Positions 50,201 through 60,070 of a DNA stretch of 64,000 nucleotides are shown piece by piece. The stretch covers positions 1,178,001 to 1,242,000 of the forward strand of contig CP053152.1 of the NCBI GenBank assembly GCA_014607495.2. Reading direction: 5' to 3'. Both the position numbers and the translations under genes were made by a program. The notes under the pieces are model-generated. The model made no database searches, was not told the DNA's origin, and saw only the letters and a program-made list of their open reading frames with translations. Every line of letters starts with the position of its first letter. Within the stretch, counting starts at the first letter, position 1. The DNA is from Carposina sasakii. Lineage: Eukaryota; Arthropoda; Insecta; Lepidoptera; Carposinidae.

Positions 50201-50434
50201 CTTTACAAAAAGGGGCTCTCGCCCTAGAAAAGGGTGACTTACTATTTGGCTGATCTCTGTGATAGGTATTGGCGATTTATCCGAGCCCTGGGGGAGGGAT
50301 GAGGCACTCGGCGTGGGGGACACCCCAGGGGAGTTCGGGTGCACATTGACCACGCTCTCCTTCGAAGTACGGTTCGGAGACAACCTCGCCGGAAAGCTGA
50401 GGGTCTTCGTCCACTGCGACAGGCTACGCACCAT
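25848..50434 (-). CDS. Traf4: TNF receptor-associated factor 4
   Basis: Cytoplasmic adaptor of the TRAF family, linked in flies to JNK signalling and junction/polarity remodelling. Exons on the - strand: 50434-50243 (probable first), 29085-28981, 28403-28241, 27888-27739, 27573-27406, 27149-26888 and 26201-25848. All are in phase 0 with GT-AG ends. The layout is: IYPDPE motif, seven TRAF-type zinc-finger units, a short coiled coil (HLALVSSLASRQARQLESL) and the MATH domain (VWRINDW to the end). Total is about 463 residues; vertebrate TRAF4 is 470. No RING finger exon was found; the original fly Traf4 is also described as lacking one. Exons 3 and 6 each have one base too many (163 and 262 nt), so the literal sequence does not give one open frame. 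Most likely these are assembly errors; a decayed gene is the alternative. Confidence 0.93.
26888..27149 (-). CDS. Traf4: Traf4 exon 6 (coiled coil and MATH start), frameshifted
   Basis: The 5' part reads GTRQALDRHTEESCQQHLAL and on to RLSVNCTGAL, the TRAF4 coiled coil. The 3' part, one base out of frame, reads VWRINDWAAKMAEAK and SPAFYTSQYGYKLQ, the MATH start. The frames meet at 26998-27001, where one extra G is present. Exon length is 262 (3x87+1), while its neighbours are multiples of three. Read literally, translation runs into a stop a few codons later and the MATH domain is lost. Confidence 0.92.
27406..27573 (-). CDS. Traf4: Traf4 exon 5 (zinc fingers)
   Basis: Fifty-six codons with TCSRAPVPCPQRC, then HLRDHC and PCAFRDAGCRFK, the Cys/His pattern of the last TRAF-type zinc fingers. 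Acceptor TTTTCCAG and donor AAG|GTAAGT are both good matches. The GC content is clearly higher than in the introns. Confidence 0.95.
27739..27888 (-). CDS. Traf4: Traf4 exon 4 (zinc fingers)
   Basis: Fifty codons containing EPVYCENKCGAKVQRRHM, a near-invariant TRAF4 block, then HLQQHC and PCRHC. Flanked by TTTTTCAG acceptor and CAG|GTAAGA donor. Confidence 0.96.
28241..28403 (-). CDS. Traf4: Traf4 exon 3 (zinc fingers), frameshifted
   Basis: The 5' part reads AHLNTCKHDAV, then QCGAMIPRVLMQDHLRYTC. The 3' part, one base out of frame, reads ANCEHCGKEFSGSALE. The shift falls in a CCGGGCC run at about 28286-28294. The exon is 163 nt, one more than a multiple of three. Removing one base restores the C-x6-C spacing seen in the human protein. 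Donor is GAG|GTATAC. Confidence 0.92.
28981..29085 (-). CDS. Traf4: Traf4 exon 2 (IYPDPE motif, first zinc-finger half)
   Basis: Thirty-five codons beginning IYPDPESEKAIMGSVVYC and ending with the CIHHKEGCQW half-finger completed by HLNTC in the next exon. The IYPDPE motif is the best single marker separating TRAF4 from other TRAFs. Acceptor TTGTTGCAG, donor AAG|GTAAGA. Confidence 0.95.
31517..31588. repeat. Two tandem 36-bp units
   Basis: AGTTTTAATTATAATCATTT plus TAGTTAAAGTTATCAC, repeated once with one or two changes. Confidence 0.85.
35431..35812 (-). mobile_element. CAGGRTG MITE family, copy 4
   Basis: The left end is damaged (TAGGGTGATTTTTAGTCGTC) and the right end is ...AACACCCTG then TA. 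Sequence just to the left (35375-35395) repeats an internal piece of the same family, suggesting a second broken copy. Confidence 0.7.
36239..36304. repeat. 28-bp perfect inverted repeat with 10-bp loop
   Basis: Arms start ATTAATTGAGATTATATTCC and pair exactly over 28 bp; pairing continues weakly outside. Very AT-rich, in Traf4 intron 1. Confidence 0.9.
36533..36790 (-). mobile_element. RTE-tailed SINE, full copy
   Basis: On the - strand: head CGTGGTGCCGGCAGAGTAG, body including GGGTATCGTACGAGGCGATT and CCCAGCGTGGTGACTATG, then an RTE-like tail GAGGCCTACGTCCAGCAGTG and (ATG)n. The - strand frame at 36624-36905 is a by-product. No clear flanking duplication. Confidence 0.8.
37420..37562. mobile_element. 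MITE with GTCGATTCCGGCAGTC ends
   Basis: Left GTCGATTCCGGCAGTCACGC and right ...GACTGCCGGAATCGAC are inverted repeats over about 35 bp including a shared TTAAACGTAAACCTAA-like block. Flanking duplication not clear. It ends 51 bp before the palindromic MITE at 37613. Confidence 0.65.
37613..37872. mobile_element. Palindromic CAGGGTGTAACAAAAAGGG MITE, copy 2
   Basis: Same design as the copy at 14145; left end slightly mutated (CAGGATATAACAGAAAGGG). TA on both sides. Lies in Traf4 intron 1. Confidence 0.85.
38830..39010 (+). repeat. (TGTATGTT)n-linked dispersed repeat
   Basis: Short GTATGTTTGTATGTATGTTT array followed by CCTTTGAAGCACTACGCAGA and CGGCCGATTTTTATGATTCA, a layout frequent in Lepidoptera Helitron-like repeats. 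Single copy here. Confidence 0.4.
40013..40142. mobile_element. Palindromic MITE-like element
   Basis: Arms of about 50 bp (ACCAACTCCGAAATAGTG, AATCAGCTGTTCCATACA) pair almost exactly around a short middle. The - frame at 39963-40157 is a by-product. Confidence 0.7.
41199..41402 (-). mobile_element. Lep1/Helitron-like repeat, copy 2
   Basis: GGGACGCTTC... CGCGCCGTCCGCGTGGAATT, TTTTCCGGGATTAAAAGTAG, CCTGAAAACTGCATCGAAAT and GATTAGCGTGCACAAACATC match the other copies. The + frame at 41165-41455 is a by-product. Confidence 0.65.
41669..41707 (-). CDS. Candidate alternative Traf4 first exon
   Basis: ATGATG followed by SYVDFLYDLLE and a strong donor GAG|GTAAGA in phase 0, so it could splice straight to the IYPDPE exon. 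A CAGTGTTACG start-site-like motif lies about 50 bp upstream; the open frame also continues upstream through a hydrophobic stretch (SGVFIVVCILF), so it could instead be an internal exon of another transcript. No conserved domain is recognised. Listed because the donor and phase fit. Confidence 0.32.
46825..46925 (+). mobile_element. RTE-type LINE 3' fragment
   Basis: TGCAGGCCGCTTCCATCAGG, GTTGAGGTTGTTGGGGGAAG and a TGATAATGATGA tail match the RTE end at 18461 with stops. Confidence 0.6.
46971..47232. mobile_element. 262-bp palindromic MITE
   Basis: Arms of about 110 bp (TAAGATGTCATAGAGTGC, TTCGATGCACCATTAGAC, GGTGCCTCACAATTCCAG) pair with few differences; the middle is a GTAATGTA-rich spacer. 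Confidence 0.8.
47720..47832 (+). mobile_element. tRNA-headed SINE, well-preserved copy
   Basis: Head TGACCCGGTGGCTCAGTGG to TTCGATTCCCACCCGGGTGA with good A and B boxes, then the tail TTTTTTCCATTTCTTTATTA shared with 59758 and 63508. The anticodon arm is unpaired. Confidence 0.8.
48724..49157. mobile_element. hAT-type MITE with 8-bp target duplication
   Basis: Ends CAGGGTTCGAA and TTCGAACCCTG; exact 8-bp direct repeat GTTTTATT on both sides (48716-48723, 49158-49165). The interior is full of ATAATTATC/GATAATTAT words near both ends. No transposase. Confidence 0.9.
50243..50434 (-). CDS. Traf4: Probable Traf4 first coding exon
   Basis: An ATG in insect-type context (CAACATGG) opens a 64-codon frame, MVRSLSQWTKTLSFPARLSP and on through a Ser/Pro-rich stretch to ITEISQI, ending at a good donor ATA|GTAAGT in phase 0, which fits exon 2. 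It is the only - strand candidate found in the upstream region with a start, clean frame and matching donor in a GC-rich setting. The residues themselves are not conserved TRAF sequence, so joining it to Traf4 is inference; RNA evidence would settle it. A 7-codon upstream frame (50447-50424) overlaps the start. Confidence 0.62.
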
Positions 50435-50760
50435 GTTGACTGTTCATAAGCACTACACTTGTTCACTGAACCCGGCGACGTTACAAGCGACACGTGCACA
50501 CGCTTCGGGGTCCGACAGACGAATGCGAGGCGAGCTAAAAAGTTCATACACAGCCTTTGCAAGTTGCGACTTGTTCGGTATGGTGGGGCTTGGGGTATAT
50601 GGATAGGGCTAGGGTGTCCATGTGTGAGTGCGATACATGGACATTAGTGCAGCAGGCCACCTATAGGGCACGGGTACGATCTTCTTTTGTTTATCGGCGC
50701 GGTTACCTCTTGAAATATGGCTGCCGATGCCGACGGACACGGTAAATCGCTAGACGAGGA
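50435..50760 (-). promoter_or_regulatory. GC-rich promoter-like region of Traf4
   Basis: CpG-rich patch in otherwise AT-rich DNA directly upstream of the probable first ATG. No TATA box was seen. Open frames here on both strands look like by-products of the GC content. Confidence 0.4.
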
Positions 50761-51369
50761 ATGTGCGGGTGTTATGCTAATTAGAATGTGGCTCTTGTTT
50801 AAGTAAGTATGCGATAAATTAATTTGTTGTGATGTTTAAAATTTCTCAGTTTATCGCTGGATATGTTTTTTTACTTATGTTATTATACACACACGATTAG
50901 TAGGTACCTGGGAAGATAAGTAAACTCAATAATAAGAAGATTCAATTCAAGACGTACCCACTTAAATCCGAATGCGTTTCCCTTCTCACTCCCGTCCGAC
51001 CCACATCTTGTGCATTCAATATTAGCAACGCAATGCAAATCCACATGGTGTCGAGGGTGGCACCCTTCCTCTACCAGTACAGTCTAATAATGGCACGGAG
51101 AGTTATACAAGAGTAAACTTCGTTTTCCATACAAAGTTCCGTATATAATCCAGTAATTGTTGTTATATTTTGAAATACTAACATACAATTTTCTTCTAAA
51201 ACGTATCAAAGTTATTTCACAATGCTCGCTCAGTCTTACATTATACGCACGATCGAGGCGTATCGAGGTAAAAATACACTTAATACAAAACTCAAATAAA
51301 TACACAAAATGATGTGTACTGTAATTAAATAGAACATTTAGTTAGCTATAAATAAAATAGTTCACAGTC

Positions 51370-51640
51370 AACAAGAAATCAAGAAACAGTCAACTAAGCG
51401 AACTCTAACTGCATATGGTTCATGGTTCCGGGTCAAAAAGGCCCCACAGGGCTCGGAAACAAAGGTCCCAGCCACGTGCGCGCGCAGCTGTCGCCCGCAG
51501 CGTGTGCCAGCATCCTGGAGGAAGACCAGCCACTTAAGACAGAACACGACGGGAACCAAGAGTTTTTGAAAAGAAAAAGGGAGATTGTGTTTTGCGCAAT
51601 CAAGTTTGCGTATATATCTAAAATCTTGATGAAGCATGTA
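51370..51640. other. GC-rich patch with overlapping open frames, unassigned
   Basis: Open in three or more frames (e.g. 51422-51706 +, 51368-51637 -). Words such as PGQKGPTG in one frame look collagen-like but are too short to mean anything. Could be a repeat fragment or an upstream exon; not resolved. Confidence 0.25.
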
Positions 51641-51838
51641 ATGCTAGCAAACTTCAACGACAACTTAAGTCATAAACTGATGAATACCTACATTACCCTT
51701 GTATAGTTAGCAGTAGGGTAAAAAGACTAAATACTGCTCGCTGACTAAAGTAATTTCTAAAGTATTAGAAAAATGAAGAGAAATGTAGTTATCATTTGAT
51801 TTCAATTGAGGAATCATTGTAGTGAATTGTATATCTGT

Positions 51839-51954
51839 GGGGTAAGCACGAACCTTTTTACGCGGCGTAACACTAGCGACTCGCTAGCAAAATCTATGTG
51901 TTTTGACAGTTGCACGATAGCGTTACGGACTATCGAGAGGTTCGTGCTTACCCC
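51839..51954. mobile_element. 116-bp GGGGTAAGCACG MITE, copy 2
   Basis: Differs from the copy at 11613 at only a few positions, so the family moved fairly recently. Target-site duplication is unclear in both copies. Confidence 0.8.
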
Positions 51955-52009
51955 TCTAGTATTCACCAACCTTACATCCTCTGCTGACCCTTGAATCTGA
52001 CCACTCACA

Positions 52010-55000
52010 TTAGCTCATAGGCAACTGCATTTACAATATTAATCGATCATATTCTGTATGCAGCTATTATAATTTACTGTGCAACCGATAGTGTCGTCTT
52101 GTATAACGACGATGTGAACACCGAGTCCGTTCTGATGGCTGCATTTGTCCACTTACATTACCTATTGTAGAAACTGTCCCATGAGAACTTACATTTCATA
52201 ATTAACGGACACCTCTAACACAGTAAATTACCGTAACTGCTTTTCTTTCCATACAATCTCAGACTAATGTGTGTATCACCATGTGGTCATTATCCATACA
52301 AAAATGGCAAATACCAAATCGCATACTTACGGGAGTTATCCGATTAAATGGACTCTACCTTAGTGATTAGTTATTTATTACAAATCTACACTACATACTT
52401 ACCTACTCTTACGTTAATCATCGTATAAAACAAATGAAAACACAATAGAAATATTTATGTTAAGTTCGATAATAGCGTCCGCGTTATTTTTTAAAATTAG
52501 ATATCATGATCAGTGTGATTTACTGTCATAATACGGTCTAATCATCCATATATATAATTTTAACGAAACCTCAGTTGATAAATGATACATAATATTATTC
52601 TGACGCGAATATTGGTCTTCCTATGAAAATAACGGTAATTAAGGGAAAAAGTTTTCTTAGATAGGTATACTGCGGTGACAGACAGCCCAATAGAAGAGGA
52701 GGTGGGTTGACGTTAGCCAGGCAGCCGACGGTAAAACAAACACCAAATCCTTGGGAATATGAGCTTCGAAAGAAACCATATTGTACCGACCTCATAGAAC
52801 AATATTAAAAGTAAGAACAAAAAATATCGGCCTCAGGCAGAAGCAAACCCGAAACTCCACAGTTATTAGTCCAGCACGAAATAACATGTAATATACTTAC
52901 CTTATTACACCACCAAATGCAACCTGGTAGTCCCAAACAAAACCTGTCAATACACGTATCTTCAAGTTCCAAACTGCATTTACAAAAGGGTCATTAATAC
53001 CCACCCTTTGTTCTCACAAGGGCCCTGGAAACCCTTCTCTTTTATCTGCCATCCCTTCGAATTCTTTGTTCCTGTATTGGGGATATTCAGTCACTAGTTT
53101 ACAAAGTTATCTGTTCAGTCAGCAGTGTCGCTAGTAGTTTGTAGTATTAGCGTTTAGAGCCTTTACCATAGTTAAAAGTTTAGTTCGTATTTCGTTTACT
53201 GATATATAAGTTTGTGTTGTAGAACCAACATTACTATTGTCATAAAGTTCAAAATGTTTAACAAGCATCTGAATTTAGAATTCAGGATTCCTTTTCTCTG
53301 ATTTATTATCTTTCATGTATAGTTTTAAAGTTCAAATTATGTTCGAGGTATTTACATTGCGTAACTAGAGTGCGTTTCACCAAATAGTTCATTTGAATGA
53401 TGGCGCTAGTTACTATGTGTATGACTACATTATCGGTGTTACTGTATACAAAAAATGTTAGTTCCGATATCAGTCACATGAGTTATTCTATGAAACGGAC
53501 TATACAACTCTACCCTTAGTTGCTTGATTACATTTTGTTGCATCGGATGCAATCAAACGATTTCTTTTATGGTGAAAAAGTGCTTTATGCTCCCGTGCGC
53601 TCCCTCTTTTATAACCCTCTCTTGTTATATACAGCTAACATATTTTATGTAAATATTTTATTATACTAAGAAGAAATACAATTATGTTAGATTATTGTTT
53701 AGTTTGTTGACCTTTTAAACTATTTAAAAAGTACTGAATTACATTGGATAATAATGAATAACTAACTACATATATAATACACATTAATTTTAAATATACA
53801 ATTATTTATCTACTGATCATGATTAATTTTATCAATTATTTTATTAACTAAACAAAAACTTTATAACTATCTGGAGCAAAATAAGGCCGCCTAGAACATG
53901 CAAAACTTCGTAAAGTATACAACAATATTTATTTTCGTTATCCTTATTAATATTGCTGTATTGTCACCCTAATGTCAGACCAGCGAGGGTGGTTATTATT
54001 CAAACGCACTAAACACTCGTACGAAATTAGTCGCACGTCAATCTGTTCGTTTGCACTATTTTGGGCGGTCGTAAATTATCTGCTGCGACCGTAAAATACC
54101 TCCCGTCGCCTTTGTTATGGAGGTAATTACGTGACATGTACCGTGTTTTAGCAATATCGGTATGCGATTTTCCTAAATCTGAGGGCGTTTAAAATAGATT
54201 AATAATATGGAATATGCACTGTAATCTGTAATAAAATAACATTACAGTATAGAAATACTGAAAATGACATTTGCCTTGACATTGCCAATGGGGAATGTTA
54301 CGTATAGGTAACCAATCAATACTCTTACCTACATAATAAGTAAAGACCTTTGTCCAAAATTACTAACGGATCAACACACAATCTAACTCGCTGATCTTAG
54401 AGATCTGAAATTTGTTGGGTGTGTCCTTTGTATAACGTAGACATCACCGATAAGGAAGGATATTCCGAAATTCTCACGGGAACGGGATATGACGGGAATT
54501 CTGTACATTACGCGTAAAGAGTCGTGGGCGGCAGCTAGTTCGTATTAAAATAATATTAAGGTGAGATATATAACCATTAAAGAATACTGTCTATATTCGT
54601 TTTGAATATTTTGAAAGTTAGACAATCTAGTTAATATCAAAATAATAAAGTTATTTAAGGGAGTATTATTTCTCACGACTCAAACATAAAGAAATAATTT
54701 AATTATAAAACACAATAGGGGTGATATCTCATCGAACTGAAACAAAACTATAATGTAATAACGAGGGTCACATATTTAACAGTTAAAAACCAAGTAAACT
54801 CATTAACGATTAATTGGATGAATAGCAGAAATAAAAGTAGCAATTAAGGTACATCCCACTTCTGTTTTAACAGCGCGAGTGCACGTGCGTTTTTTATTTT
54901 TTTATTACGGGGCGGTAAAAACTGCTCACTAGTTTATGTGACAGTCAATATATTTGTCTAATCACTAAAAATATTGTCGTGGGAAACGTAACGAATAGCG

Positions 55001-55200
55001 GTGTTAGATTATTTACTCTGAGAAACTAAAAAGATACATACATATCATCACGCCTTTATCCCTTACGGGGTAGGCAGAGCACCACGGGCCGATAGAACCA
55101 CATGGTGCCACTTCTGACCAATTTTGAGGGTATAGTTGAGATGTAAAAGTTCGGTTAGTGGTAACTAAATAGATTGTCTTAAAAAATATTGCTAAGTAAT
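52010..55200. other. Intergenic AT-rich DNA
   Basis: No exon or clear repeat recognised, apart from the small Lep1-like end at 54515. A possible start-site-like TTCAGTCAGCAGTG occurs at 53115. Confidence 0.45.
54515..54541 (+). mobile_element. Lep1/Helitron-like 3' end fragment
   Basis: AGTCGTGGGCGGCAGCTAGT is the terminal hairpin and CTAGT end of the repeat family described at 23229. Confidence 0.5.
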
Positions 55201-55213
55201 GGACAGTCTAAAT

Positions 55214-55409
55214 CAGTGGTTCCTAAAGTGGTCCAGGTGGACCCGCAGGGGTCCACAGGAAACTCGATGGGGGTCTACGATGGCGTGAAAAAATGAGGGT
55301 TCACATTTAATTTGTATGTGATGTGGGCCTGTAGGGGGTCCACGGGGTCCACCAGAACCAGATAACTTTTGAAAGGGGTCTATGAGGAATAAAAGTTCGG
55401 GAATCCCTG
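55214..55409. mobile_element. hAT-type MITE with 8-bp target duplication
   Basis: Ends CAGTGGTTCCTAAAG and ...TTCGGGAATCCCTG; exact 8-bp repeat GTCTAAAT on both sides (55206-55213, 55410-55417). Interior has several GGGGTCCAC/GTGGACCC words. Confidence 0.9.
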
Positions 55410-55484
55410 GTCTAAATATATAATTACTGAAATGTTGAAATGCATTTGGTGGATATTACTCGTACCTAATGAGATCTGAAAAGA

Positions 55485-55663
55485 GAGATTGGCTATATTT
55501 TTTGACAGTTCATAGTGATTATCACTCATTGAAACTTATTGAACATTAAGTGACATGTATGCGTACGAGTATGTTGGAAATTTTCTTTCGACAAGGCATT
55601 ATTATGCCACTTCCATTTGTTAACTTTCAATGGGTGGTGACTATGAACCGTCAAAAAGATAGC
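55485..55663. mobile_element. MITE-like inverted repeat
   Basis: Left TTGGCTATATTTTTTGACAG...TTCATAGTGATTATCACTCA pairs with the right ...CCATTGAAAG/TGACTATGAACCGTCAAAAA over about 45 bp. No flanking duplication identified. Confidence 0.6.
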
Positions 55664-56804
55664 CGATACGGGGGCTGGTCTCTCGAAACATTTTAAATTC
55701 GATTCCTGAAAAAATTAAGTTCGGCTTTATGGTAAAAACACAAACCCTGCTAATAGCTGTGTGATCTCGAACGAACGACATTTGGCGGAGTTGTGTGTTT
55801 TCCTTTAATTAATCGAGTACATAATGTTAATCACAAAAATCGCCTTAACCTTCATCGTACTTGATGTTTAAATCTATTATTTGCCTCTGGAGGGATGACC
55901 TTCAATATTCTGATTATTCATATATCAACACGAGATTTTTTAAATTTTCTGTGACTCCCTCCAACTATGTACTAAAGATAATTTGAATTTTATAAAAACT
56001 TATAGATATAGGTACCTACCCACTACAGAAACACAGTTGATGGTGTCGTCAGTAAGCGAGAACATTGCTGTTCAAATTGTTTGGCAAAGACAATTCTCAT
56101 ATACCTCTACCCTCAGAGTTTATGACCCTTTGCAATATAAATAAACCGTCTGCAGACCAGCCCTTTACAATAAGAAGGCCATTAAACACCATGTGTGTCA
56201 CGGACTCCAATGAAAAAAAATCAAAAATAGATTTGCCAATATGGCCGAAATGAAATCCCATATGTCGGTCCAAACGTCTTGGGGGCTTTAGGGCCCCATA
56301 TGAACAAACATCCCATTTTGGATGTGTAAAAATTGACGGCTTTTTGTTTTACAATGGTCCTGTTTTTTGTGGTATTCAGACTTAGAGGGTAATAAATAAG
56401 CATTACCTATCACCCGGTTGCAGAATCAATCAGACTGAAGATACTTGGTCTAGATGGAGAGCAATGTGAGTAGGTGAAACTTATGGAAAACCTTTGAATG
56501 GTAAAATAATGAACATATTATGGGACTTTTAGGTGCATCTCAATTTATGATTTTCTTCCCAAAAACGACTTCTACATTACGTACTCTCTTTATTGAACTT
56601 ATACTTTTTGTTCGTGATTAAGAACGTCCTTAAAAAAGATTTTCGTATATAGAAGTTCGAATCAAACTGATTAAATTTTCTTAAATTCTAATTTCTGAAC
56701 GATTTCTAACCTAACCACGTATCGATATTGTCTGCTACATAAGCAAGTTCATCGACTTCTTTTATTTATAAACTTTATAATAATGTAAATGACATAATCG
56801 GAAA

Positions 56805-57000
56805 CATCGTGCGTCCGTGTGCACGCGACGGGTTATTGTTTAACTAATCAAGTGACCTTATTGGCGCCATTTTCGTTTGTCCCGCGTCCGCCATTACTGT
56901 GGTCGTGTCGTGATCACGCGCTGGTACGTGACATCTGTCAGTGCGTAGGTACAGGTGCAATTCGCCATATTTTTAGAGAGATTATCAAAGTCAAGCCGCA
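56805..57000 (+). promoter_or_regulatory. CpG-rich promoter-like patch
   Basis: GC-rich island with GGCGCCATTTTCG, CCCGCGTCCGCCATTA and many CpG in AT-rich DNA. It could be the first, non-coding exon or promoter of a gene lying beyond the window. No coding frame is convincing. Confidence 0.3.
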
Positions 57001-57115
57001 TCTTTAAATCCTTCTCGAAGTGCCAAATGCAAAAATTGGAACGTGACTGTGGGATCTCTTTTGCGAACCTGCAGTTCAGGCTACTCCATTTCAGGGGACG
57101 CATCCATGTCTGTTG

Positions 57116-57202
57116 TATGTATAATATCTATGTGTTTGGGGTAGTGTATTGTATTGTTGTGTTGCTTTATGTATAATATCTATGTGTTTGGTGTAGTGTA
57201 GG
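57116..57202. repeat. Short direct repeat
   Basis: TGTATAATATCTATGTGTTT plus GG(G/T)GTAGTGTA occurs twice, 53 bp apart. Confidence 0.8.
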
Positions 57203-58460
57203 TAATGTAAAATACATTCTTCCTTGAAGTGTTATCTATTGAGAGAGACTGTATTGTCGATGGTTATAAGTATATGGTTATGTTTATCTGCTATTTGTGC
57301 TTCATAGAATACAAGTTTAGGACCACAGAATAATTGATGTGTGTTGTGAATGTAACACCCATGTTATTTCTATGTAGTTCATTATAGTAGATACTTTGAA
57401 CGGTTTGAATTTGAAATAGCGTGTCGTTTGACACTCCTACACAGTCAAATCGACAGACAGACGACACGCCTCTATCGATCACAATAAAATTCCTTCTAAT
57501 GCCATGCAATGATTGGAAATAATTGGAATTAGCGAATACCTTGTCAGTTTTTTTCCGAAATAATTTTAATTGAATGTAAACTTGAAGTAATATTTAAACT
57601 TTTAAACTAAGATGAGAAATTCAATCAATCTCTATTCTATTCTATTCTTTATTGTACACAGACATTTTATATGGAAAAACATTTTACATTGACAATGTAC
57701 AATCTCTTACAAATACAAACAGAATCTAATTTGGTGATCAATAAATTACTACGCGGAATACCATCCGAGCGCTTACTGAAAACAAAACGTCAAAATGGCT
57801 GCTTTTCATAAATTAACTGTCACTCCGACAACACATTATCGGCCTATGACGATTTGTAATGCAACCCCCTTTATATAGTTCTATTTTCAAATACTTAAAA
57901 CCGTTGCGTCACACTGCGTTCCTAAATTTGAAAATTCAAAACAAAGAAAGGGCATGGAACTCCTAAATCATAGCATAGTGAAGTGACATTGATGACGAGT
58001 AAAAAGAAAGGAATAAAAGCAATGACACATTTATTAGTGACATGACTTAGCTTTGACAGACCATAAGTTTAAACTTTAATTTGTGATAAGCCAAATGTGT
58101 GGTTTAAGTATGGATTGATGGGCTACTGGTTTTATCACATTTTGTCTTACGTTAAGTAGGCTTAAGAGCCTTATCGGATGTCGTGGACGAAAGTGACGAG
58201 ATGGAAACAAGAAGGTATAGTTGGAGGTACTGTTGATGTATGACCTGCTTAGTTATTGCAGCCGTTATGTACCTTTACATACGGCAGCGTCCACGAAGCC
58301 CTAATAAGCAGCAGACAAATCAAGGTGTATGTGAGTAAATTGTGTGTAAAAAGGGACAGCAAAACTATCCATTTATAAAAATCTCAAGTCCGGACAATGA
58401 ATTTGCGCTGTACTAGGAAGTGGCTCTACTACCCACCATCTAACTCAACTATAGTAATGA

Positions 58461-58695
58461 CTAGTGGACGCCCGCGACTCCGTCCGCGTGGACTACAGAA
58501 AAAAAACAAAATATCGAAATTATCCGGGATAAAAACATTTTCCCGGGATAAAAAGCCTATATGTTAAGTGGGACCAGTCACAATATATTCCTGAAAACTG
58601 CATCGAAATCTGTTCAGCCGTTTCTGAGATTAGCGTGCACAAACGCATAGACAAACCGACAAACAGAAAACAGACAGACAAACAAAAATTACAAA
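58461..58695 (-). mobile_element. Lep1/Helitron-like repeat, copy 3
   Basis: Starts CTAGTGGACGCCCGCGACTC and ends in AC-AG-rich simple repeats (GACAAACAGAAAACAGACAG). The best preserved copy here. Confidence 0.68.
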
Positions 58696-59078
58696 AATCA
58701 TTGTTTTGGGTAGGTACTATTGCGTTGATAAAGGTATTCTATAATATTTTTTCTTATATATCTTTGACAGTGATCCGTTACATTTTTATTATATGAATAG
58801 ATTGGTATCCGTGAACTACATTACCTGACTGACTATATTCCACGCAATTTAAAGGATCTAAGACACACACACATGTCATGTTATAGAAAACATTGTGTTA
58901 ATAAAAACCAGAATAGGTATCTTGACTTTGCAATATCTATTCACAGACAATCACACAAGCTAATAACCAAAAATACTTCTTATCGATTGAGCTTTATAAA
59001 AAAATTCTAAGGAAGGAAAATAACAATAATTACCTCGTTAGTTAATCGTTCTAAGAAAGTAACTATTTGTCTTTTATA

Positions 59079-59290
59079 CAGAATGTAACAAAAAGGGTAT
59101 GTTAAGCGAAAATATATGTAAATAGCCTACTATAGAGAACCTATCTACAATTCCTGAGATATTTAAAAATTCTCCATACTATCGGGAAAAATAAACATGT
59201 GATTTCGGGTCTCAAATTTTGTGGACAGGTTCTCTACAGTGGGTTGTTCACATAGGTTTTTGCTTAACATACCCTTCTTGTTACACCCTG
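59079..59290. mobile_element. Palindromic MITE, copy 3 (left arm shortened)
   Basis: Ends CAGAATGTAACAAAAAGGG and ...TTGTTACACCCTG with TA on both sides; about 50 bp of the left arm is missing, so the palindrome is uneven. Confidence 0.82.
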
Positions 59291-59756
59291 TATTTATGAA
59301 CCTGTGTAAGGCTCCATTAGCCATCTTTTTAATTCTACCATAACCCTTGTTAAAGGTAATTACGTGCGCTGACAATGTCGTTTCGACGATTATTCGACTA
59401 ATCGACTGACTCGAGCGATAATCCACTTATCGCTCTGACAAGGGCGTTACAATCGAGATTGTGGTGGACATCGCTCTTGACCGTTGACATGTTCTGGCGC
59501 CATACTAAGTATAAGTTGTACCAAGTTACACGAGTATTCATACGTGACGTAGCTGTAGTAAACAATGCCATGGAGACCTCTATGATGGAGACTATGCATA
59601 CCACTGTCAAATCTTCAAATTTTCACGTCAGTGTCCCATTTTTTGTCAAGGGCAATATAAATAGAGTAATAATAAAATGTGTATTCCTTTATGCAGACTC
59701 TGAAACGTTCGTTAAAGTTTAAGAAAAGAGATGGTAAAATTCGTCATCCGAATAAT

Positions 59757-59863
59757 TGACCCGGTAGCTCAGTGGTTAGAGCGGCTGGCACGGTTTGCCG
59801 TGGTCGTGGGTTCGATTCCCACTCGGGTGAAGAATTTTTTTCCATTTCTTTATTAATAATTTT
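59757..59863 (+). mobile_element. tRNA-headed SINE, well-preserved copy
   Basis: TTGACCCGGTAGCTCAGTGG head, GTGGGTTCGATTCCCACTCG B-box arm, and the same 28-bp tail. Differs from 47720 mainly in the anticodon region. Confidence 0.8.
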
Positions 59864-60070
59864 ATAACCTCTAACCGTTAGGTATCCCAATTTTGTTTGA
59901 CTCAACGGATATTGAATGTTCATTATATTGGTTCCTTCCGTTCGTTGTCCAATTTCGTCTAGTTACAACTTATCTTAATTAAATTTCTACCGTTATTAAT
60001 TTTTATGTCCCAATCTAGTTAAACATTTATTAAAACATCCTGTTTATTTTGAAGTGGGTTATTATTAAGT

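Larger units (their letters stand above)
29086..50242 (-). other. Traf4: Traf4 intron 1 (about 21 kb)
   Basis: If the 50434 exon is correct, this whole stretch is intron. It holds scattered repeats listed separately and otherwise AT-rich sequence in which no further conserved exon was recognised. A few patches of higher GC with open frames (29380-29590, 29820-30360, 42670-43500) could be enhancers, alternative leaders or relics. Confidence 0.5.

Noticed and set aside
51422..51706. Collagen-like PGQKGPTG reading frame
   Set aside because: Only two or three Gly triplets and open in several frames; explained by GC composition.
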